A model generated the notes under the pieces. It searched no databases. It worked only from the letters and a program-made list of their open reading frames with translations, and was not told the DNA's origin. Of a DNA stretch of 10,688 nt, positions 1-8,300 are shown in pieces (within the stretch, counting starts at the first letter, position 1; each line of letters starts with the position of its first letter). The stretch spans positions 234,130-244,817 of the forward strand of contig MU646616.1 of NCBI GenBank assembly GCA_026770585.1. The letters run 5' to 3'. This stretch comes from Baffinella frigidus. Its lineage: Eukaryota; Cryptophyceae; Cryptomonadales; Baffinellaceae. The position numbers and the translations under genes were made by a program.

Positions 1-340
1 GGGGGGGGGGGGGGGGTCTTAGAGCGGGCGGGGTTGCTCGAAGGGTGTGCTGGGAGCGGAAGGTTGCTGTGAGTCAAGGGGGCACGCGCCGCCCTAGGTT
101 CCTTCGGCACGCCTATTCCTAGGAGCCTGAGACCCCCCCACAGACGGTGCGTGTCCATATTCGAGCATAACATCTAAAGGGGTACCTCGCTCATAATAAT
201 AATAAAAAACACCCGAGGCCCACCATAGGGCGGGTCCGAGCATCAACGCTCTGTGGTCAAGCGGCACGGTATAGGGTTTAGGGTTGAGGGATTCAGGGTG
301 TGGGGCGGGTGAAGGGTGGGCGGGTGAAAGGGGGCGGGAC
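1..340. other. Poly-G edge and intron downstream of exon 15
   Basis: The window opens with 16 G, which may be a low-complexity or assembly edge. From 268 to 325 there is degenerate telomere-like repeat (GGGTTTAGGGTTGAGGG and G-rich variants). A small (AAT)n-like patch lies near 196-208. I found no exon here; the expected next ECM29 segment is absent, so this is read as the start of the next intron. Confidence 0.5.
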
Positions 341-409
341 CTCCTGGACGAACTCGGAGCGTTCTCCGAGCATGAAGGTGAAGTGCTGCTGCAGCTCCGG
401 CACCTTTGC
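341..409 (-). CDS. ECM29: Exon 15: last visible exon
   Basis: Acceptor GGTGCAG|GCA, donor GAG|GTCCCG, 23 codons in phase 0: AKVPE then LQQHFTFMLGERSEFVQE. It matches the ECM29 segment ..iq.aF..lLse.de..Q.., which in the family is followed at once by a very conserved v.s.GlglvY motif. That next exon is not in the remaining 340 nt and presumably lies beyond the window. Several copies of the acceptor and exon start occur in the upstream intron. Confidence 0.78.
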
Positions 410-2301
410 CTGCACCACTCCCCCCTGTCAGTACGCCACCCGGGCAATTTCGTAGGGCATAGTAAACTTAATTAGGCGTCCTAATTGAATGAGAAACGGT
501 AATTAGGGAACTGCAGCTCCGGGACCTTCGCCTGCCCCACTCGAACAAGTGAGCAACTTTTGTTTGAACAAGTGAGCAACTCTTGAAGTTGCTGACTCGA
601 ACCTGTCAGCAACTCGTGTCCGGCACCTTCGCCTGCCCCACTTCAACGAATCGTCACCAACTCTTCTTTTCTGAACACTCTTGTTATCTAACCAGCACCT
701 CTTGTTTTCTAAACACTAAACATTAAACCCTCAACCCTACAACCTACACCCAACACCCAACACCCTCCACCCTCCCCCCTCCACCCTGTCAGTACGCCAC
801 CCGGGCAATTTCGTGCCAGGACGTCAACTGAATCAGTTCCTTTTCAATAGGAGGTTGAATAGGAGAAATTTCTTAGGGCATAGTAAACTTTACCAGGCGT
901 CCTAATTGAATGAGAAACGCTAATCAGGGAACTGGTCCAGTTATCTTGCGAGATGGATTTCGTGCCAGGACGATAACCGTCACCTTGGCCTGCCCCACTC
1001 TTCCGAATCGTCAGCACAAAGCGGGTCGCGTTAGCACGGGCGCGTCCTGAGTGAATGCAAAGGTGAGTCGCGTCCTGAAGGGACACTCATCACGGACGAG
1101 CTGCTGCCCACACCAGGATGATCGCAACATCCACGTTTGACATCTTTCAAGGGAAAGCCCTTGGAAGTCAACGACGACAGATCTGTCGTGGATAAGGCAT
1201 CGGTTTCCCTCGAGCCCTCTGGCGTGGTCGGTTTCCCTCGATCATTCTGGGCAGCTCTGTCTCTTTCGCCTGCACCACTCTCCCCACTCCAGGCTAGAAA
1301 TGTCATTGTTCTAAAACAGGGGTTTCTTTACAAGTGAAGGGGTGAGTAGTAATTTTGGAGGGGTGTGAAGTGATTTTCACCCGAATAGTCGCGTCAGTAC
1401 GCCCCCCGGGTAATTTCGCGCCAGGACAATACCGAAACCGGGGGTTCGTTTGGTTTGAACACGGAAACACGAAGGGTGCTGAAGAGTGACCAGGGAGCGC
1501 GGGGAGGGAAGAAGGGAGGGAGGGAGGGAAGGAAAGAGAGAGGGAGAGAGAGAGAGAGAGCGAGAGAGAGAGAGGGAGGCTGGCCTGGAGCACGGGGTGC
1601 GAGGCGCCGTAGCGGAGCAGGCAGAGCAGCCACGGCGCCCCCGCCGCCCGCACCTGCCCCCGCACAGCGTCCGTTAGCGTGTTGCGGGGCGGGTGTGTTC
1701 GGTCACGAGGCGGTCACGAGGTTCGTGTGCCCCCATTAACCGACGGATAGGGTTCGTGTGTCCCGATCAACCGACGGATAGGGTAGCGGAGCAGGCAGCA
1801 CAGCCACGGCGCCTCCGCCGCCCGCACCTGCCACAGCTTCCGTTAACAACATGTCTTTGTACCGAGCAATTATTAATCAGCACCACGAAAATAAATGGAC
1901 CGATGTGTAAAACCCATCGTGGGCCTGTACATGGCGCCCCTGGCGCGCACCCCTGCAGGGATAGCAGGGATACCACCACGCCAGGGGACTTGAAACATCC
2001 ACTTCTGACACTTTCAAGGGAAACCCCTTGAATTTTTCAGTCAACGACGCCAGATCTGGCGTGGATAAGGCGTCGGTTTCCCTCGATCATTCTGGCGTGT
2101 CAGCGCTTAGGGCTTAGAGCGTCGGGCTTCCGGCTTCCGGCGCGCACAGGCCCGCCTCAGAGCAACGGTTGATAACATGTCTTTGTACCGAGCAGTTATT
2201 AATTAGTACCACGGACATAAATGGACCGATCTGTAAAGCGCTCGTTGGAGGGAGGGATGTAGGGAAGAAGAGAGAGAAGGAGAGGGAGGGAGGGAGCGAG
2301 G

Positions 2302-2347
<46 letters not shown>

Positions 2348-5300
2348 GAGAGAGAGGGAGGGAGGGAGAGAGAGAGAGAAAAAAAGGACTCTCCTGCTTT
2401 CCCTCTGACTCTCTTCCTTTCGTGGCGGGGGGACCTGGGGCTTGGCGTGGAGGAGCGTCTCCTCCATCACGTGCGCCAACACATCCTCCATCGCCTTCTC
2501 TTTTACCACGCCTGGATGAGAGTTTATGGTTTAGGGTCGAGGGTTTAGGGTTGAGGGTTGAGGTTTTAGGGTGTAGGGTGCATTATTTATTATTTATTAT
2601 TTAGTGGTTATTATTTATTGTTTATTGTTTATTGTTCAGGGCTTGGGGTTTAGGGTTTGGGGTTCGGGGTTTGGGGTTTGAGGGTTTGGGGTTTGGGGTT
2701 TGGGGTTGAGGGTTGAGGGTTGAGAGTTGAGGGTTTAGGGTGTGGGGTTTGCACCCTTGTCCTCCCCGTCGACCTCCATCCCCGCCCCCTCCTTCTCGCG
2801 CGCCTGTTTTAGGGGTTTGGGGTTTAGGGTTTAGGGTTTAGGGTTTAGGGTTTAGGGTTTAGGGTTTAGGTTTAGGGTAGGGTGAAGGGGTTAGGGTTGA
2901 AGGTTTAGAGTTCAGGGGTTATGGTTTGGGGTTTAGGGTTTGGGGTTGAGAGTTTGGAGTTTTGGGTTGAGGGTTTAGGGTTTATGGTTTGGAGTTTATG
3001 GGTTTAGGGTTTATGGTATGGGGTTTAGGGTTTAGGGATTAGGATTTAGGGTTGAGGGTTGAAACCACGCGCGACCACTCCTCCATGGCGCGCTCCTCGT
3101 CCTTGGTCGCGTCCTGTCGAAATCCATTCACTTCAATCAATCAATTGTATTTCATTTATTTCAATCAACCGATTTTGTTTCAGTGATTTTGTATTCACCT
3201 CAATCAATCAATTACGTCCATTCTCACGTACGGCATACAATCGTCCTTGGTTGCATCCTGATGGATTGTACTCACTTCAATCAATCAATTATGTTTTGTT
3301 AATTTCAATCATTTGATTTTGTTTCATTGGTTTCAATCAAGAAAATTGCCAAATCATGGGGGTTGCAGAGAGCGGAATGCAGCCGAGCGCGACCGCGCAA
3401 GCCACTTGGGGCGGTTACATTGACCTCGTACGGTAACCGTCAAAGAGGAGGCGAGAGGGGGGGGGGGGCAGCTCTGTCAGCAGGAGAGATTGGGGGGGGG
3501 GCAACAGAGGGGGCGGTGGCACGGATGGAGTATCGTTTTGGACATAAATAGGAGTGTCGTTTGGACACAGGGGGGAGTGTCATATGGACATAAATGGGAG
3601 TGTCGTTTGGACATAGGGGGGGTTGTCGTTTGGACATAGGTGGGAGTGTCGTTTGGACATAGGGGGGGACCTCATGCATGGCGGGCATCTTAAGTTGACT
3701 TTCATAAGTAACCTCAGCCCTCCTGTTTCTCTCACTGGGAGAGCACCTTGACTCTTCCGTATAAGAAGGGAATCACGCTCGCCCGACACTTGTAGGTGAT
3801 CACATTTCTAATGGCTCGAGGGTAATAAAGAAGAAGAAGAAGAAGAAGAAGAAGAGAAGAAGAAGAAGAAAAGAAAAAAAGAAGAAGGCGAAGAAGACGA
3901 GGGGACATCGTACGCGGCGGACAACTGAAGTTGAGCTCCAGAGCCACTAGGGGCGGGTCAAGTGAACCCTCAGCCGTGACAACAGCACGTTTTCAGAAGG
4001 CCTCGAAAATGTGCGAGGTCACGTGGCCTCGTACATTTCAAAAGGTTCGAGGGTAATAAAGAAGAAGAAGAAGAAGAAGAAGAAGAAGAAGAAGAAGGCT
4101 GGTGACCTCGTACGCAGCGGGCATCTTGAGCTGGGAGAGGAGCTTCACGTTTCCGTATGTTAAGGGAGTCACGCCCGCCCGACAATAGCAGGTGATCACG
4201 TTTTAAACGGCTCTAGGGTATTGAAGAAGAAGAAGAAGAAGACAAAGAAGAAGACAAAGAAGAAGAAGAAGAAGAAGAAGAAGAAGGCTCGTAAGGGGGG
4301 GCTTGGAGGTGTTGCTCTTTCTGGGGTGTTGCTCTCTCTGGGGTGTTGCTCTCTCTGATCTCTCTGGGGAGACACCTCGTACGCAGCGGGCATCTTGAGC
4401 TGGGAAAGGAGCTTCGGCGAGACGTGCGCGCGCCCCCCCGCCACGCACGCCAGCGCCTCCCCCACCTGCGTTGTGGGTTGCGCTTTACGGATTGGGGCTC
4501 AAGGTTCAGGGTTCGGTGTTGAGGGCGCGAGTAGTTCTTTAGGATTGGGGGTTTGGGGTTGAGGGTTTGAGGTTTAGGGTTTGGGGTTTAGGGGTTTAGG
4601 GTTTAGGGTTAAGGGTTTAGGGTTAAGGGTTTAGGGTTTAGGGTTCGGGGTTTAGGGTCGCTCACCGAGAGGTGGAACTCGTCGACGCGCAGCTGCCCTG
4701 CTTCAGGGTTCGGGCTTTAGGGTTTAGACTTCAGTGTTTAGGGTTCAGGGTTCAGGGGTTTCGGGTTTCGGGTTTCGGGTTTCGGGTTTCTGGTTCAGAG
4801 GTTTCGGGTTTCGGGTTTCTGGTTCAGAGGTTTCGGGTTTCGGGTGTTGGGTTTCGGGTGCAGACCGGCGGTCGCGTAGAGGAACCCCGCGGCCGCCGAG
4901 AGCACGACCGGGTCGCGGTTCGAGACACAGATCGACCCCAGTGCGCGCGCCGCCTGGGGGTTGGGGGGGGATGGGGCTTACGTCTCCGAGTCGGGCCCGT
5001 TTCTTAAGGCCCATAGACTATTGTATCACTCAACTCAAGGCTCAGGGGGCTGATTTAGGACCTGTATTGAGAGTAATGCAGAAGAAGAAGAGGAAGAAGA
5101 AGAAGGTTGGGGCTTGGGGGTTAGGCCCCATTTGATGAATTTGAGGAGGAACATGTCGGTCACGAAATGGTCACGAGGTGCTTGTGTCCCCGTTAACCGA
5201 CGGATAGGGTTTGGCTCTCGCGCTCCTTGCCCGAAAGCACGCCCCCGAGGTGCTCGACGACCGCCAGCCAACAGTTTTTGGTGGGGAAGAAGCCGAGCCC

Positions 5301-8300
5301 CGCCTCAACAAAAAATACCCCGCGCTTCACAAAAAAAGACCTACAGAAAAAAACCACGCTCAACAAAAACACCCCGCGCACCACCATGGCAGTAACACGC
5401 GGCGGCTAGCCTGCTGGCAGCGCTCGGGGGGGGGGGGGCTTGACCGCTTCCTGGGCGTCGCTCTCGCACACCTTCCCGGAAAACACACCCCGTCAAACGC
5501 AAATTCGGATCCGGGTAGTGCGTAGGACCCTACGGTAGGCAGTACCGTAGGAAGCTACGGAAAACCCATACCCGCCTTCGTACCCGGTTTCGAGCGGGCA
5601 TTCACCGCGTCGCAGGCGTCGCTCTCGCGCTCCTTCCCCGATAACACGCCCCCCAAGCCGCTCGATGCCCCCCAGCACCGTCAGCATCAGAAGGCTTTAG
5701 AAGGTTCTAGAAGGTCGTCTACTACACGTGCCCCAAAACTATTCTCAACGGCCCAAAAACTATTCTCAACGGCTCTAGAAGGCTCTAGAAGGCCGTTCAC
5801 CACACGTACGTGCTCGGGGGTTACCGCCTCGTAGGCGTCGCTCTCGCGCTCCTTCCCCGAAAGCACGCTCCCGAGGCGCTCGATGACCCCCAGCACCGTG
5901 AGCTCCGTGAGCGCGGACGCCTCGGCAGCCTCGGCAGCATCGCCTCCTGCCCCGGTCGCGTCGCCCGCCGCGGCAGGCGCGCCCGCCCCCTCGCTCTCTC
6001 CGAGCTTCGCTTTCTTCGCCTCCCCCTCTGTAACCTCCACCCCGCCCTGTTCACACACGCGAGAAAAATGTTACCCAAACGTCGAGTGTCCTGGAGAAAG
6101 CACGATTCCGTGCTTTCGTTTTTGGAGCGATTTTAGAAGCGTTGCCCGGGAACGATCCCGGGCGTTTTTGGAGCCGTTTCAGAAGCATGCGGCCTTCAAC
6201 CCTTTAGGTTCTTTCAACTCCAACCATAGGCGGACACCGGCACTGGTTACATAGAAAAGGCATGCTTCCTTCCTCGCTGTCGTCGAGTTTGGCCTTATTT
6301 GCCTCTCCTTCATTCACCTCCCCCCCGCCCTGGGGGTTCAGGGTTCAGGGGTTTGGGGTTTGGGGTTTGGGGTTTGGGGTCCGGGGTTTAGGGGTTATGG
6401 TTTAGGATTAGGGTTTAGGGTTTCGGGTTTCGGGTTTCGGGTTTCGCCTTGTCGGGTTTCGGGTTTCGGGTTTGCCTGGGGCGCAGGCTTCCCCCCCTCC
6501 TTCTCCGTCTCCGCGCCGCCCTGCGCAACCTTGGCGGGAGACGCCTTGCCGTCCTCAACCTTCGTAGCGTTTAGGGGTGTGCGGGTTCAGGGTTTAGGGT
6601 TGAGTGTTTAGGGTTAAGGCTTAGGGTTTCGGGTTTAGGGTGAACCTTGGACGGCTCGCCGACCGCGAGGGGCAGAGGGTGCTCGAGCCCCGCGAGACCG
6701 AGGGCGCGGCACGCGACACACACCACGTCCGCGCGCTTGTCCCGCACCAGGGCGTGCAGCAGCCGGAGCGCCGCCAGCCGCGCCTCCTTGGGGACGGCCT
6801 CCCCCCCGCGCGCGAGCGTGTGCCCCAGCGCGGCCACCGCGCCGAGGCGGGTGTCGAGGCCCGTTCCGAGCCCCTCCCCGCCAGCGGCTGAGGCGGCGAG
6901 CGTCTCGACGACTGCCTGCAGCTCCGCGGGCGGCATGCGCACCTGCAAGTTCAGAGGGAGAACGTATTTAATTCATACTTTTTCGCCAACCAAAATTGCT
7001 ACATAATTGGACCAGTAATCGTCAAGCAAATTTACTACAAATTGGTTCATGCCAGTGGCAGTACGCTTTCGACGACGCCCATCGGCATGCACACCTCCGA
7101 GAGAGAGAGCAAGAGAGAGAGAGTAACGCGCCGAGGCGGCGAGCGTCTCGACAACACCCTGTAGCTCCGCGGGCGCCACGCGCACCTGCGAGAATGTATT
7201 GATTAGTGTTTACCACACAATTGGATCATCACTACACACTTGACACCAGTGTTAATTGATGAGACGGGGAGGGTCTCGACTGCCGCTCCCACTTGGCAGC
7301 CAACAGGGGCTTCACGGACACAGTCCATCCAAACGATTTGTACTAGAAATAAGTCTAGAATCTTATCTATTGACCTGGAACCTAACCGATTTCACCTTGG
7401 ATTCAAGGTGAAAAGGTCCTCGCTCCCTGCTATGTGGTAGAGCGTTTGCGGCAATTGTTGTCCGGTAGCGCGGCCTCCTCTGCGTCCTCTGCTGGGTCTG
7501 CTCCCGCCCATGATCCATACACCCCCACTAGCCCTGGGAGGTTGCTCACACCACTTAGTAGCGCGGGCGGCATCCGCGCCTAGCGTGTTGAATAATTATC
7601 GCCTTTGCGCCGACAAAAATTAACATACGATTGGATCATACAGGTAATCATAAAGAAAATTTACTACACATTTTTTTACGCCAGTGATAGTGCGCGAGGA
7701 TTTCGACGAGAGAGAGAGTAACTTTACTGAAAAACGAAAGCTGGACGACAATAGAGAAAGCCCTGAGAAAATATGTTAATGAATGCCTTTCTGCCAACGA
7801 AAATTATGGCTGCTGAGGGCGGCGACGAGCTCCCTGAACCGGTTAATGGGGACACAAGAACCTCGTGACCACCTCGTGACCACCTCTTTCCTCCCTAAAT
7901 TTCATCGCAGACCTGAATAGATTGGATTTCGGGAATGTCCTTATAAACGAATATTTGTACCGAGAACTTTTAGGGCTTTCAGATATTCTTACTTTTAAGG
8001 GCTTTAAAATATCTGGATTTGTACCAAGAATCGTTTAGAAGGACATTTCCCGAAATTAAATTTATTCAGGGGCCCGATGAAATTGCAGCATACCGCGAGG
8101 GCGCCGTAGAGGACAGCGAAGAGCTCCCTACACCCTATCCGTCAGTTAATGTGGACACACGATCCTATCCGTCGGTTAATGGAGACACAAGAACCTCGTG
8201 ACCACCTCGTGACCACCTGTTTCCGCCCTAAATTGCAGCATACCGCGAGGGCGCCGTAGAGGACAGCGACGAGCTCGCGGGTGCCTTCGTTCGCGCAGAA

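Larger units (their letters stand above)
410..1584 (-). repeat. Intron E14/E15: array of exon-15 edge copies
   Basis: 1175 nt. The exon 15 acceptor plus first bases (sense GTGGGGCAG|GCgAAGGTcCCGGA) recurs at about 511-541, 616-641, 973-1001 and 1264-1280. Between them recur GTCAGTACGCCACCCGGG (427, 788, 1394), CCTAATTGAATGAGAAACG (480, 901) and TTCGTGCCAGGACG (811, 959). A C-rich telomere-like patch on the plus strand is at 715-785. The intron starts with a CT tract next to the exon 14 donor. This looks like repeated tandem duplication with decay. Confidence 0.7.
1654..2434 (-). repeat. Intron E13/E14: exon-14 copy and duplicated flanks
   Basis: 781 nt. It holds a partial copy of exon 14 with acceptor (1784-1827), two GTTCGTGTG..CCGACGGATAGGG units (1722-1785), a duplicated block with ACATGTCTTTGTACCGAGCA (1849 and 2174), the second structured palindrome repeat (1991-2095) and a GA tract (2237-2382). 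The order repeats the arrangement around exon 14, suggesting tandem duplication of an exon-spanning segment. Confidence 0.65.
3114..4375 (-). repeat. Intron E10/E11: array of exon-10 edge copies
   Basis: 1262 nt. The exon 11 side holds TCAATCAA-rich sequence duplicated at 3098-3198 and 3240-3340. Then a 26-bp minisatellite (3527-3667). Then about 190-235-nt units, each with an exon 10 3'-edge copy, GGTGATCACRTTT.TAA.GGCTC, and a GAA tract (3828-3900, 4058-4098, 4221-4287). A TGGGGTGTTGCTCTCTC repeat at 4311-4370 abuts the exon 10 donor. Confidence 0.7.
4954..5824 (-). repeat. Intron E7/E8: array of exon-7 edge copies
   Basis: 871 nt. It contains the dispersed 4993-5082 repeat, a GAA tract (5080-5105), one GGTCACGAG repeat (5159-5211), three copies of the exon 7 3' edge, G runs (5427-5438), a hairpin at 5529-5551, and a duplicated CTCTAGAAGG / CCAAAAACTATTCTCAACGG segment (5693-5800). 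Confidence 0.7.
6047..6475 (-). repeat. Intron E6/E7: hairpin pair, exon-7 copy, telomere-like repeat
   Basis: 429 nt. From the exon 7 side: two tandem hairpin units (6096-6185), a partial copy of the exon 7 5' edge (6262-6329), then telomere-like TTTGGGG, TTTAGGG and TTTCGGG repeats (6332-6475) up to the GC donor of exon 6. Confidence 0.7.
6943..8243 (-). repeat. Intron E4/E5: exon-5 and exon-4 edge copies plus a MITE
   Basis: 1301 nt, AT-richer than the rest. Near exon 5 it holds copies of the exon 5 start and of its AT-rich flank (AAATTTACTACA.ATT.. at 7029 and 7658). Near exon 4 it holds two copies of the exon 4 end with GGTCACGAG repeats. A 179-bp MITE lies at 7902-8080. It also has GA patches (7098-7125, 7709-7720) and one copy of the 7288-7392 repeat. 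Confidence 0.7.

Noticed and set aside
94-340. Continuation of exon 15 frame downstream (..LMLGPALWWASGVF..)
   Set aside because: It passes a usable donor, crosses telomere-like repeat and lacks the conserved motif expected next in ECM29.
1303-2509. Long minus-strand frames rich in Ser-Leu-Pro
   Set aside because: Beyond the exon 13 and 14 segments they only read through GA/CT microsatellites past clear donor sites.
2822-2871. True chromosome end
   Set aside because: The TTTAGGG array is short and has exons of one gene on both sides, so it is interstitial.
3527-3667. CRISPR-like array
   Set aside because: Units are contiguous minisatellite repeats with no unique spacers, in a eukaryotic intron.
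3732-4465. Poly-Ser/Leu/Phe frames over GAA tracts
   Set aside because: Artefacts of (GAA)n; only the 4376-4465 segment is supported as coding.
4672-5135. Plus-strand frames reading GFRVSGFGF-type repeats
   Set aside because: They are translations of TTTCGGG/TTCAGGG repeat that run across true minus-strand exons 8 and 9; no domain, and the opposite strand explains the GC-rich parts.
8019-8201. Plus-strand frame MYQESFRRTFPEIKF..
   Set aside because: It spans the MITE end, an exon 4 edge copy on the other strand and a dispersed repeat; composite by chance.
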